DNA of 64,000 nucleotides, from contig NC_092091.1 in the NCBI RefSeq assembly GCF_045679555.1, positions 65,613,291 through 65,677,290 of the forward strand, given 5' to 3'. This stretch comes from Salvelinus alpinus (Eukaryota > Chordata > Actinopteri > Salmoniformes > Salmonidae). The notes beneath the pieces were generated by a model, which did no database searches, was not told where the DNA came from, and worked only from the letters and a program-made list of their open reading frames with translations. Positions 36,549 through 53,520 of the stretch are shown here, one piece after another. Position 1 is the stretch's first letter; every line of letters begins with the position of its first letter. A program made the position numbers and the translations under genes.

Positions 36549-37062
36549 TCTCTCTGACTCCTTGTCTGTCCCTCCCACGCCGCCTCATCACAACCGGCAG
36601 GAACAAAGCAGCGGTCCTCTCTGTCACTGCAAACCTCTCCTTCCTCCGTCATTATCAACAGCCTCACACAGCACGGGGCTATTAAAAGGATAACTACGCT
36701 CTGTCGTCACTAATAATGGATGTGTTTGGGTGAAATGGAAGTCAGCAGAAAACACCCAGTCAGTCTGCAACTGTCTGCAACCCAATAATCCATTGAGGAA
36801 TTCATAATGCCGACTGCCTACCCCCCAATTCTCCCTGGAGATATTCACATATAACAATGATTAAGGAACGGTTGCCTTCGTAGCAATCTCAGTGGAGTCC
36901 CCTGTGAATACATTTTTAATATCATGATATGAAGGTATGAGCCTCAGTACAATAACTCCTGCATTAATATGGCATGTGGCCATGTGAGCTTTACAGAGTG
37001 ACTAAGGGAACCCAACCATGGGAGGAAGGAGTGGTGAAGTTCACTGAAGGAGGGGTGGTGAA

Positions 37063-37237
37063 CAGAGGAGGTTGGTGGGAGGAGCTATAGGAGGACAGTC
37101 TCATTGTACAGGCAGGAATGAAATGAATGGAACGGTATCAAACGTATGGAAACCATGTTTGACTCCGTGCCATGTATTCCATTCCAACCAATACAATGAA
37201 CCCGTCCTCCTATAGCTCCTCCCACCAGCCTGCTCTG
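37063..37237. mobile_element. palindromic MITE (copy B)
   Basis: AGGTTGGTGGGAGGAGCTAT at the left and its complement ATAGCTCCTCCCACCAGCCT at the right; centre GGAAACCATGTTTGAC. Same subfamily as copy D at 49370. Confidence 0.85.
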
Positions 37238-37427
37238 ATAGTGACGGAGGGATGATGGAGGGATGACGGAGGAAAGAAAACAACTATAAAGAGATACACT
37301 TGGGCATCAGACAGTCTGTCTCTCTGACTCGACAAAGTCCTCCAGTACGTCACAATGTCTGTCAATGCCATATATCAGCTAGCCAATTATCCTCACACTA
37401 ACATCCACAGTCAAAAGCATTCTATGG

Positions 37428-37533
37428 TTGCATCTGAAATGGCACCCTATTCCCTATGTAGTGTACTACTTTGAACAGGGCTCTGGTCAAAGTAGTGCAC
37501 TATAGGGAATGGAGTGCCATTTTGCACGTAACC
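37428..37533. mobile_element. palindromic MITE (TAGTGYACTACTTTG family)
   Basis: GCATCTGAAATGGCACCCTA pairs with GAGTGCCATTTTGCACGT, and CCCTATGTAGTGTACTACTT with AAAGTAGTGCACTATAGGG. A relative decayed in its centre is at 16914-16998. Confidence 0.8.
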
Positions 37534-38479
37534 TATGACCCTCTACGATCCCCCTGTCAGGACCAACCATTACATCCACTGTGCCCTGCATAGGCTATTA
37601 TGCTGAGTCTGGGGAGTAAATTAGTCTGGGGAGTAAATTAGCTTTCCCTCTTTAGAAGTGAGATATTGTTCTACTCTTTTGCCTTATTTTCTGTCCCTTT
37701 AGCAGGAAGGAGCAGCGGTTGTTTCTTTAAGGATCGATATTGTATTGTAGTGAGAGATGTGTTGAGGTAAAAGGGGTAAAAAGTTGTGCTGAATGCATTA
37801 TTAAGTCTTAGATGTATTGGTCACTTTTATCTCTCCAGTGTGTTGTTCCCTCTCTGTTGAGAGATAGGAAAGGTTAGTGGTTTAATTGACTGATAGAGGC
37901 TGCAGCGCTCTCAGTACGACCAACAGGACGGTGGGCTGGACTGCCCTCCGGTGGACAATCTATCCCACTGCAACCAATGGAATGTAGGTCCTGTTTGAAT
38001 ACTTAAAATTGCCTTCCTCCTCCCTTCCTTGAATTCACATATTATGCTTGGTGCTTATGCACCAATTGATCATATATTTAATGAGGGAGGGATGCATGTT
38101 AAAGGTGTAATTTGATTATTAGCAGTAGCGGTTTTGCTTCTTCATAACAGTTTTTTCCTGAAAATAATTAGCTTGTTGACTTAGGTAGCCATGGTTATAA
38201 AATCCTCCCATTCACTGCTGATACGATTAATTTGCATAGCTGTAGATATTGACGTCTCCATGGAAACGGAAAGGAATTAACGTCATCCACTTTGGCAGCC
38301 TCTGACCACATCTATTTTAACACAGAGGGATGGTCATTAAACATCAATAAATACATGAAAACAAAGTGACTAGAGACCCTGAATCTGCTTGATTCACTCT
38401 AAAATGTGATTTCTGCTTTAAAATGTGACTTCTGCTTTATCCCAACCCCTCCGAAAGACACATATAGGCCTACAGGTTG
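37534..38479. other. unannotated spacer
   Basis: No exon with splice signals or named repeat is seen. Confidence 0.4.
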
Positions 38480-38705
38480 AAGAGGTTGGAGCAGCGGGCT
38501 GCCACACTGAGCACCCATGGAGGGGTTGTTGTGGATTTCTCAATAGCACAACGGAAGACAATGGCATCTAGGATTTGATACCAGCAATCTTCCGGTACGC
38601 TAGCTCGCTTCCCGACAGATTTTTCACGTCAGACCCAGGATTCAAACTGTCAAATCTCTAGCTCGCCCCTCAAAACCTGCTAACCACTAAGCTACTTGAT
38701 GCCCG
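38480..38705 (-). mobile_element. old tRNA-derived SINE
   Basis: On the minus strand, GTAGCTTAGTGGTTAGCAGG is A-box-like and TTTGAATCCTGGGTCTG is B-box-like, spaced as in a tRNA-derived promoter. The body is diverged. Confidence 0.55.
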
Positions 38706-38764
38706 CCTAGTAGTAACGGTTGATATTCCTCAAAAAGTCACTAAATCATAGCACATCCCTTTAA

Positions 38765-39420
38765 GGCTGACTAAGGATCTGACCCTTTTTTTCAATTTTC
38801 GCCTAAAATGACATACCCAAATCTAACTGCCTGTAGCTCAGGACCTGAAGCAAAGACATGCACATTCTTGATACCATTTAAAAGGAAACACATAGAATTT
38901 TGTGGAAATGTGAAATTAATGTAGAAGAATATAACACACTAGATCTTGTAAAAGATAATACAAAGAAAAAAACATGCGTTTTTTTGTATTTTTTTGTACC
39001 ATCATCTTGCAAGAGAAAGGCCATAATGTATCATTCCAGCCCAGGCGCAATTTAGATTTTGGCCACTAGATGGCAGCAAGCAGTGTATGTGTTTTAGACT
39101 GATCCAATGAACCATTGCATATCTGTTCAAGATGTTGTATCAAGACTGCCCAAATGTGTCTAATTGGTTTATTAATACATGTTCAAGTTCATAATTGTGC
39201 ACTCTCCTCAAACAGTAGCATGGTATTCGTTCACTGTAATAGCTACTGTAAATTGGACAGTGCAATTAGATTAGCATGAATTTAAACTTTCTGCCCATAT
39301 CAGATATGTCTATGTCCTGGGAAATGTTTTTGTTACTTACAACCTCATGCTAATCACATTAGCCTACGTTAACTCAACCGTCCCGCCAGGGGGGGGACAC
39401 CAATCCCATAGAGGTTAAGG
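38765..39420. repeat. unclassified interspersed repeat with a CTCF-like site
   Basis: Sequence such as ACATACCCAAATCTAACTGC and the end AACCGTCCCGCCAGG...ATCCCATAGAGGTTAA resembles a high-copy salmonid repeat. 39063-39076 (CCACTAGATGGCAG) matches the CTCF core consensus exactly. Confidence 0.5.
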
Positions 39421-40879
39421 CTGACTCCACTATGTCTCTGTGTAACGCTTGATGTGAACAAGCATTTCATCTCCACACTCACTGCCTTTTAGAACGAAAG
39501 CATTTTCTGTTTAGCCTAATTAATTAAAACCATGGAAACGCTCAATATTAATCTCCTCAGCGCTCTGAACTCTAACTGCGGTCATAATCTTATACAGACA
39601 ATGTTTGCTAATTAAAGTTCCTTCAAGGTTATCTCTAAACAGGCCAACTGGGATCACCAACAGCTTAGTTCATTATTGTGGAAATAATATAATTGAGTGG
39701 TCACAGACTTGCAACTCCACTAGAGTTAGAGGTAGAAGAGATGACTCTATTTGAGGTCGAATGGGAGCACAGTGCCGTCTTTTGTATTCTCATGAACTCA
39801 TATTACACTTTACCACATGGGGGCGCTAATGGACCATAGAAGATATACGTTGTATTAAATCCTCTGGCACGCTGGCCTCCTAGTTCTCTTGCCAGACTAG
39901 ACACAGCTGGTGAATACATAAATATGTTTAAAAGCCTTCAGTATTGATAGAAAGAGGAAATATATTAATCTACCAAAGCCTATATTGACTGGTGGATTAT
40001 GTCTCTGTGATTTTCCTGAATTGCATCATCCATGAATCACAACTAGACTTAGAGTTAGAAAAATGTATTAAAGTGTCACTCCACAATGATACAATAATAC
40101 ACAATACTGTAAGACATTGTGGAACACTCCAACTGAGTTTTGAGACACTGAAAACAATCATGGTCAAACATGGTACATGTCTATAATACATTGCATCATC
40201 AATACACATGTATCAAATAATAATTGTAAAAAACTATTTAAGTACAGTGGATAACCCCAACCCTAACTATGTATCACCAAACCCTCATTCGCATTGGTGT
40301 GTACTGTTACTTTTTATTTGCAGGCCAACATTTCTTTAAAAGTCCGTATCAGTTGAAAGCTTCTGTGTCTATAGTCTCAACTCTGAACATGTTTCAACTC
40401 AGAAATATCATTCACCTGTGATATCATGTCTAAACTTGTCATGGCCGGGGCTATGCTTTATGGGATAGGTGGATAAGGGTATGGGGGAAGGTTAATGAGG
40501 TATAACGACATATCCATAGATAGTACAGTATACAACTTTCAGAGCTCAATTCTAACCCTGTAAGCGGTTTGAATTCAAATCCAAACAGAAGCTTACCTGG
40601 TCCTTCAGGAGACCAGTGTAACAGAGAACAACTACCAGCTGCTCCTTACTGAATCTAACTAAGCAAAATATTTTCCTTTCCCCGATTGAGTAAGTTTGCT
40701 GTGCTCTTGTCTTCTCTTTGGTATGCCCCGATTGCTTGAATACCTTAACTGGGGGGAATTTGCTTCAGCAGAGAGCAGAGGAGCTGCCAGGCTTGTGGCT
40801 ACAAGCACACAGTTAATTGCATCACATCCGCAAGAGTGATCCAGCTGGGTGTGTGTAGCTATGTGGCTGTGTACTCTTT
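39421..40879. other. unannotated spacer upstream of tmem154
   Basis: No exon or classified repeat is seen. Overlapping short frames at 39992-40209 have no domain. Confidence 0.4.
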
Positions 40880-40972
40880 AGGTTTCTCTCTCTCCCTCTC
40901 TTTTTTTCTCTCTCTCTCCCCTCCCTCTCTCTCTCTCCCCCCTCGCCCTCTCTCTCCTCCTCCTCTCGGTGA
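40880..40972 (+). promoter_or_regulatory. CT-rich (GAGA-type) tract upstream of tmem154
   Basis: A nearly pure pyrimidine tract (CTCTCTCC/CTTTTTTTCTC) ends about 160 bp before the chosen tmem154 start codon. Such tracts are common in TATA-less promoters; no TATA box or CpG island is obvious. The promoter role is an inference. Confidence 0.35.
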
Positions 40973-41131
40973 GTCTCTAGGTGAGTCAAAAGCAGCACTG
41001 AATCAGGAAGTAGGATGCCGTGACAGACATTAGTAAGGAAATGGGCACCACCACCACACAATGTCACTATGTCTGCTGCTGCTCCTGTCCATGGTAACAC
41101 AAGGACGAGAGAGAGGAGAGGCCACAGGGAA

Positions 41132-46527
<5,396 letters not shown>

Positions 46528-47126
46528 CATGAGATCATGGTAAACATACACCTGTTATTTACTAACACTATAGTAGTCAACTCTATTGTACTTTGCTGTT
46601 TATGTAACAACGCTGCAGGATAAGATCATGGGCTCTATTCAATCTGCATCACTGAATCGTTACAGATTGCGCGATATAAATGTGAAGGTAATTCCCGATT
46701 GAGCCGACATAGGCAGCGTTTACCGTGAACGTAGTCTCCGCTAATGCGGAATATTGCGTTTACATTTCAATCACGCTTTAACGCTGAATATCTGTAATAC
46801 GGATTGAATAGAGTCCACGGTGGTGACTGGTGAATGCGTCAGTCACACCCAGCAACTCAGGAACAGGGAGGGAGGACAGACAGCCTGGTGATGATATAAT
46901 GTGTTGTCCTGGTGACATAATAACATGACCTGCTGCTGTTGACGTGGGTTGACCTGTCCTGCTGTTACTGTACATGAAACTCAAAAGTCTATCATTTGAT
47001 TAAGAGAAAGGATCTAGGGTCAGTTTAGCCGTTTAGATCATAATTAATAAGATGGACATGGATGGGGAGACCTGATCCTAGATCAGTACATGTACTCTGT
47101 GACACTTTATAAATACAGGCCTTGGT
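46528..47126. other. probable tmem154 3' flank
   Basis: May contain the 3' UTR. TAACGCTGAATATCTG with nearby complements suggests a decayed palindromic repeat at 46620-46820, but I cannot name it. Confidence 0.35.
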
Positions 47127-47521
47127 CAGTGGAGGCTGCTGAAGGGAGGACGGCTCATAATAATGTCTCCAAGGGAGCAAATGGAATGGCATCAAACACT
47201 TGAAAACAACATGTTTGATGCAGTGGTGCAACTTTTGTTTTAGAAGTGGGAGGGACATTTTTATTTATTTATTTTTTATCCAGTCGGATTAACACTCCAA
47301 ACAGCCTACCCGACCGCTCGGAGGCGTCCGTTTTGTATCACATTCCAATGATAAAACTCGGGGGAACAAAAATGCAATTTCAGAATGTGGGGGGGACATG
47401 TCCCCTCTGTCCCCATTGAACGTTTTGCCCCTTGTTTTATGTGTTTGATACCATTCCACTTATTCCGCTCTAGTCATTACCAAGAGCCCGTCCTCCCCAA
47501 TTAAGGTGCCACCAACCTGCA
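47127..47521. mobile_element. palindromic MITE (copy C) split by an insertion
   Basis: Left arm CAGTGGAGGCTGCTGAAGGG to 47220, right arm from 47442 to CCAATTAAGGTGCCACCAAC near 47517. The two halves are parted by the 213-bp insertion at 47221-47433. The right edge abuts the Tc1 fragment. Confidence 0.82.
47221..47433. mobile_element. short hAT-like MITE inserted in copy C
   Basis: Starts CAGTGGTGCAACTTTTG and ends GAACGTTTTGCCCCTT. It is flanked by GTTTGATG (47213-47220) and GTTTTATG (47434-47441), a 7-of-8 match and so a near-perfect 8-bp target duplication. The interior has GGGGGGACATGTCCCCTC. Confidence 0.75.
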
Positions 47522-48177
47522 GGTACTATTAATAAAGCTGCCAGTTGAGGACTTGTGAGGCGTCTGTTTCTCAAACTAGACACTCTAATGTACTTGTTCT
47601 CTTGCTCAGTTGTGCACCGGGGCCTCCCACTCCTTTTTCTATTCTGGTTGGAGCCAGTTTGCGCTGTTCTGTAAAGGGAGTAGTACACAGCGCTGTACGA
47701 GATCTTCAGTTTCTTGGCAATTTCTAGCATGGAATAGTCTTCCTTCAGAACAAGAATAGACTGACAAATTTCAGAAGAAAGGTCTTTGTTTCTGGCCATT
47801 TTGAGCCTGTAATCGAACCCACAAATGCTGATGCTCCAGATACTCAACTAGTCTAAAGAAGGCCAGTTTTATTGCTTCTTTAATCAGAACAGCAGTTTTC
47901 AGCTGTGCTAACATAATTGCAAAAGGGTTTTCTAGTGATCAATTAGCCTTTTAAAATGAGAAACTTGGATTAGCTAACACAATGTGCCATTGGAACACAG
48001 GAGTGATGGTTGCTGATAATGGGCCTCTGTACACCAGCTACAATAGTAATTTACAACATTGACAATGTCTACACTGTATTTCTGATCAATTAGATGTTAT
48101 TTTAATGGACAAAGAATGTGTTTTTCTTTCAAAAACAGGGACATTTCTAAGTGACCCCAAACTTTTGAACGGTAGTG
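47522..48177 (-). pseudogene. Tc1-like transposon fragment, N-terminal transposase only
   Basis: Same family as 8093-9659. The end ACTTTTGAACGGTAGTG is followed by TA (48178-48179). On the minus strand the transposase starts MARNKDLSSEICQSIL at 47799, continues through the helix-turn-helix and KRSGRPRCTTEQENKYI, and is cut off near 47522, before the catalytic domain. Confidence 0.88.
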
Positions 48178-48204
48178 TACATACTCATCATGCAGGTATT
48201 TATC

Positions 48205-48415
48205 CTAAATTTAACTAGGAAAATCAGTTAAGAACAAATTCTTATTAACAATGACGGCCAAACCCAGACGACGCTGGGACAATTGTGCGCCGCCTTATGG
48301 GACTCCCAATCACAGCCAGATGTAATGCAGCCTGGATTTGAACCAGGGATTGCAGTGACCCTTCTTGCACTGAGATGCAGTGTCTTAGACCGCTGCGCCA
48401 CTCAGGAGCCCAATT
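48205..48415 (-). mobile_element. tRNA-derived SINE
   Basis: On the minus strand it starts GGGCTCCTGAGTGGCGCAGC, with B-box-like CTGGTTCAAATCCAGGC, and ends in TTAAGAATTTGTTCTTAACT-like tail sequence. The same family as 52771-52985. Confidence 0.85.
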
Positions 48416-48429
48416 TAGCAACAGTCATT

Positions 48430-48718
48430 TCAGTTTTTTGGGGGGGGTTGTGTATTTTACCCTGTTTTTCTCCCCAATTTCATGATATCCAATTGCGATT
48501 CAATTACGATCTTGTCTCATCGCTGCAACTCCCTAACGGGCTCGGGAGAGGCGAAGGTCGAGTCATGCGCCCCCAGAAACATGATCCGCCAAACCGCACT
48601 TCTTAACAACCGCCCGCCTAACCCGGAAGCCAGCTGCACCAATTTGTTGTAGGAAACACTGCTCAACTGACGACCAAAGTCAGCCTGCAGTCGCCCGGCC
48701 CACCACAACATTAATTTC
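48430..48718 (-). mobile_element. second SINE-type repeat
   Basis: TCTCCCCAATTTCATGATAT, TCATCGCTGCAACTCCCTAA, CGGGAGAGGCGAAGGTCGAG and AACCCGGAAGCCAGCTGCAC are parts of a well-known salmonid SINE. The tRNA-like head is missing. Confidence 0.7.
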
Positions 48719-48752
48719 TGTTCCCCCTGCATATCTTGTTATGATACGTGGT

Positions 48753-48905
<153 letters not shown>

Positions 48906-49369
48906 TACAGATACAGAGCGAGACAGAGTCTCACATACTCCCACACATGCTTCTATTATCTCTCTGACACACACACTCACACGCACAGAAATATACACAT
49001 GACTGCACAAACACATGCCTCACTTACTGACATAAGGGCACACACACACACAGTGACTGCTGAACTCTGTCCCCTACTCCTCTGTACCCATCGTAACCTT
49101 CTAACCCTCTGAAGCAGGAAGAGTCCTGACATCTGTTAGCGATTACCACAGGCATGCATGGAAGTGTGGCGCAACAGGGCGTAGGGATGGCCCCTTGTTC
49201 TCTCTCTCAGAAAGGCTGGGAGGGTCAAGGTCCATTAGACTAGCTGTGAGCGCACGTCATTCACACACAGCTTTTTCCCCCCAGGGTTCTGTTGGTTTGC
49301 AGCGTGCCATAAGGGTGGAGGGTCATAGACTACTCTCAGTTAACTGTGTAGGGCAGGCCTACTGTAGAC

Positions 49370-49553
49370 CAGTGGAGGCTGGTGGGGGGAGCTATTTGGA
49401 GGACGGGCTCATTGTAATGGCTGGAATGTAAGAAATGGAACGGTATAAAACACATCAACATGGAAACCACATGTTTGACTCCGTTCCATGTATTCCCTTC
49501 CAGCCATTACAATGAGCCCGTCCTCCTATAGCTCCTCCCACCAGCCTCCACTG
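49370..49553. mobile_element. palindromic MITE (copy D)
   Basis: CAGTGGAGGCTGGTGGGGGG and CCTCCCACCAGCCTCCACTG terminal arms. The GGACGGGCTCATTGTAATGG inner arm is mirrored at 49500-49525. Confidence 0.88.
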
Positions 49554-49890
49554 CTGTAGACAGCATGCCCTATTGTAGACCTACTGTAAGTACATAAAAA
49601 TCAACTGTAAATATATGTTGTTTCCAATGGGGGATTTATTGACAGTTTGGTGTAGACTAGAGGATCAACATGCCAGCTATTAATTATCTGATTGTGAAAT
49701 GACATCATTCTCATTCCTTCCCAAGGACCTTTGGCTTGTGATACTGTAGGTCAGAGGGTCTGGTGTGACAACCAAACGACTGTTAAAACATCACGTCACT
49801 CCTTCCAATGAAGGATGTTATTCTATTGATTGTATGAACATGTACTGTACTGTAATCGCATGACCTCTCCCTGTCTGTCTGTCTCCTCTA

Positions 49891-50099
49891 GGCTAGTCCC
49901 TAAAGAGTCATGGAGTCAGTCAATTCTCTCTCCCAGCCGCCCTCTTGCTGTACTGCCGGTGACAAAGGACATTTCCCCATCGCAGGGAAGGACATTCTGT
50001 TACCCAGCAGCACTGCAGGCTTCTTCTGTTCATGTCGATGTCAAGGCAGCGTCATCAACCGACCACATTGACAACGAGAAAGCAACACCTCCACCAAGG
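49891..50099 (+). other. possible exon, unassigned
   Basis: A 209-bp open segment lies between CTGTCTGTCTCCTCTAG and AAG|GTGACT. It reads LVPKESWSQSILSPSRPLAV and on to ATPPPR if entered in phase 2. tmem154 exon 7 leaves in phase 1, so it does not fit as the next coding exon. It could be 3' UTR, a separate transcript or chance. Confidence 0.25.
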
Positions 50100-50457
50100 T
50101 GACTGCAAAAAACAGGAAATGCTGAATTTATTTTCCATTTCAGCATAAACAAAAGACAAGTAACAATAAATGCACAAGTTAAACGTTTTTAGAACGTAAC
50201 CTCTTAAAATCTGCACACTCCACCGTCAAATGTACTGTGGTATAGACTCTATGGAGAAACAGTGTGTGGCAATAGTCCTTTCACTACACGGATCCTGATT
50301 GTGGTCGGCCTAATAATGAATGCTTTTTGCAACGCCTTCAACTCAGTACTGTGCCTTTTAGTCATTGTTTCAAGTTCATATACACTTTTTATGTGATTGT
50401 TTTATTGTCTTTTGTATTCAGCTGTATTCATGCAGTGAGAGAGGAAGGAGTAAAACA

Positions 50458-50630
50458 CAGGAGGTTGGTGGCACCTTAATTGAGGAGGATGGGCTCGGGG
50501 TAATGGCTGGAGCAGAATGAGTGGAATGGTATCAAATACATCAGACACTTGGTTTCCATGCGTTTGATGCCATTCCATTCGCTCCGTTCCAGCCATTATT
50601 ATGAGCTGTTCTCCCTTCAGCAGCCTCCTG
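50458..50630. mobile_element. palindromic MITE (copy E)
   Basis: CAGGAGGTTGGTGGCACCTT at the left, CCCTTCAGCAGCCTCCTG at the right, with GGTAATGGCTGGAGCAGAAT and CATTCGCTCCGTTCCAGCC as inner arms. Confidence 0.88.
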
Positions 50631-50817
50631 TGGAGTAAAAACTATTAGACTATTGCTGAAAGCAGGTGTCGTTAGCCATGTTCTGACACCCAGACAACAA
50701 TATCAGAACTTGACCTCCAAAGATCCTACAGGCCCTCCCCTTTACAACATAAACATATATTCCATGCCCACAGTAAAGCCATACCAGGTGGTATATACCC
50801 TTATTCCAACGGCCAAC

Positions 50818-51064
50818 TAACCCAGTCCCATGATAGATATGATGGCTCTAACCCAGTCCCATGATAGATATGATGGCTCTAACCCAGTCCCATGATAGAT
50901 ATGATGGCTTAAAACCAATCCCATGATAGATATGATGGCTTAAAACCAATCCCATGATAAATATGATGGCTTTAACCCAGTCCCATGATAGATATGATGG
51001 CTCTAACCCAGTCCCATGATAGATATGATGGCTTTAACCCAATCCCATGATAGATATGATGGCT
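50818..51064. repeat. 31-bp tandem repeat, eight copies
   Basis: Unit TAACCCAGTCCCATGATAGA plus TATGATGGCTC, with AAAACCAATC variants in copies 4 and 5. Confidence 0.93.
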
Positions 51065-52001
51065 CAACAAATGTTTATGCTAAAGACTAGCTAGTGTCTC
51101 CTCCTCTCCTCTGCTCTGTCCCTTCTGGTTGTAGTACACAGACTGCACGTGGATCTGTCTCTCTTTCACTCTCTGTCTCTCTCTTTGTCTCTCTCTGTCT
51201 CTCTCTCTCACAAACTCCGACTCTAATTACAAAACCCTGCCTATTGTTTTATGCATGAGATAACTGAGAACTGCTGGCACACTGCTTTGCTTTGGTTCAT
51301 GCGCATCACGCAATGCTAAAGCTGTTTAGAATTCAAGAGGGATTAGGGAAGGTAATTTCTGAGATAGTCTGTGAGATATTTTCACAGAGTGCAAATTTCA
51401 GTTGGGTTGTTGTATACAGTTACTGTCTTGTGATGTTTTGTTTTCCATGATTTTCTTTGAGAAACAGTATTTCACAATTACTGTCATTCCTTCCTAAGCA
51501 TGTCATTCCTGTTGATGGTACACTGTCTTTCATTGGTTGAATATGTTTTTCCTCCAATGATAGTGGTGTTGTTGATATGCAATCTGAATCTACAAATTCT
51601 CGTCACATCGATGTATAAATGTTATGTTCAGCTCTATGTGACAGATAGTCAGTATTTTGCAGTAAATTTCATTGTAAATATGTGGAAGATATAATTTTTA
51701 CTCGCATGTATATTTTTTAAATGTGTAAATTGTACTTGATTTGATACAAATATTGATATTTGCTTATGGTCATAGGAGTGAATTTGGTCCCTCAATCTCT
51801 GTTAGGTCCTCATACTTGTCAGTAATCCAAGTGTTACAGCAGTAGTTCTTGTAGTAAAGAGTAATAATTTCAACAAGGAACCAACTGTCCGGCCAATATA
51901 TTTGCATATTTGTAAATCATCAATAAATCTGTGACGCGCTATTTTGTTTGTGTGCGTGTGCCTATTAATGTGTACCACTTCGTCTGTTCCTGTATGCGTC
52001 A
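51065..52001. other. unannotated spacer
   Basis: A short CT-rich tract at about 51160-51210, otherwise A/T-rich sequence without supported features. Confidence 0.4.
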
Positions 52002-52176
52002 CAGGAGGTTGGTGGCGCCTTAATTGGGGAGGACGGACTCGTGGTAATGGCTGGAGTGGAATAGGTGTAACGCTATCAAACACATGAAACACATGGTTTC
52101 CATGTGCTTTATGCCATTCCATATGCTCCGTTACAGCCATTATTATGAGCCGTCCTCCCCTCAGCAGCCTCCACTG
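52002..52176. mobile_element. palindromic MITE (copy F)
   Basis: CAGGAGGTTGGTGGCGCCTT and CCCTCAGCAGCCTCCACTG termini; same family as copies A to E. Confidence 0.88.
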
Positions 52177-52770
52177 GTGTGCGTGTGTGGTAGAGCCAGA
52201 AACCCATCCCCCATCCCCCTCTCTCTACCCTCTCTTCCCTCCATATACCTGATGGACACTCATTGGATGGTAATGGAATTCATATTAAAGGAGGCTGGCG
52301 AAGAGCAGCAAGGACAGATATCCTGGAAAGCAATGCATATCAATAAGGAATAAACGCCAGGAGAGATGGACTCGCTATTCTCCCTCCTCTCTCTCTCTCT
52401 CTCTCGTTACATCATTACCAATGTACTGTCTGAAACTACCGCTCAAGGTCTCCCACCAGTGTTTCTGCTTTTCACCTGGACAGTTACAGTGCCAGTATAT
52501 GGCATATAAACATGTTTTATCTCTTTAGATCATTGAAACATCCGTTTTTTGATGAGTGTCTGGAGGAGACCTGTAAAAGTCATTTAAGAAGTCTATATAT
52601 CTACTTTATAAATATGTCTTGAATGAAGGAGGTTGGGGGGGGGTGGGGGGAGTCAGGACGGAGACAGATGTTAATGTGTCTCCTCCATATTTTTTTCAAT
52701 ATAAATATAAAAAAATAAACATTTGATTAAAAACAAAAATCTGTCTTGTCAGATATATCTGATATAGTTT

Positions 52771-52985
52771 GGGCTCCCGAGTGGTGCAGCGGTCTAGGGC
52801 ACTGTATCTCTGTGAAAGAGGCGTCACTACAATCCCTGGTTCGAGTCCAGGCTTTATCACATCCGGCCGTGATTGGGAGTCCCATAGGGTGGCATACACT
52901 TGGCCCAGCGTCGTCCGGGGTAGGCCGTCATAGTAAATAATAATTTGTTCTTAACTGACTTGCCAGTTAAATAAATAAATAAACA
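52771..52985 (+). mobile_element. tRNA-derived SINE
   Basis: GGGCTCCCGAGTGGTGCAGC (A-box region), CTGGTTCGAGTCCAGG (B box), then a GTTCTTAACTGACTTGCC and AAATAAATAAATAA tail. TGATATAG at 52760-52767 and 52992-52999 may be the target duplication. Confidence 0.9.
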
Positions 52986-53168
52986 TCTAGTTGATATAGC
53001 ACTGCACGTATTGGTACTCTACTGCACACCCCAGGGAAAGTGTGCCCCTAAACACAGACCTAATATTACTTCACCTGATTCTGAACTTACTGTAATTATT
53101 AACAGTTGAAATGCAAAACTGATCACAGATGAGCTAATAACTATTATACTACCACATATTACACTGGA

Positions 53169-53520
53169 CTGGTAGGTGACCTCAGACTGCTTCATATGTA
53201 ACCTTCCTGACAGCAGTGTGTAGTAGTTGGCCTCAGACTGCTTCATATGTAACCTTCATGACAGCGGTGTATGGTAGGTGACCTCAGACTGCTTCATATG
53301 TAACCTTCATGACAGCGGTGTATGGTAGTTGGCCTCAGACTACTTCATATGTAACCTTCATGACAGCAGTGTGTGGTAGGTGACCTCAGACTACTTCATA
53401 TGTAACCTTCATGACAGCGGTGTGTGGTAGGTGACCTCAGACTGCTTCATATGTAACCTTCATGACAGCGGTGTGTGGTAGTTGGCCTCAGACTGCTTCA
53501 TATGTAACCTTCATGACAGG
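53169..53520. repeat. 51-bp tandem repeat, seven copies
   Basis: CCTCAGACTGCTTCATATGT recurs at 53180, 53231, 53282, 53333, 53384, 53435 and 53486 (two copies with TACTTC). The bases before it are GGTAGGTGA or GTAGTTGG, in no fixed order. Confidence 0.94.

Noticed and set aside
41069..41131. Upstream in-frame ATG as the tmem154 start
   Set aside because: It would put 21 mostly charged residues before the hydrophobic signal peptide; the start at 41132 gives a normal one. Not fully excluded.
52771..52860. tRNA gene
   Set aside because: A and B boxes are present but the sequence continues into the SINE body and A-rich tail, and there is no intact cloverleaf.
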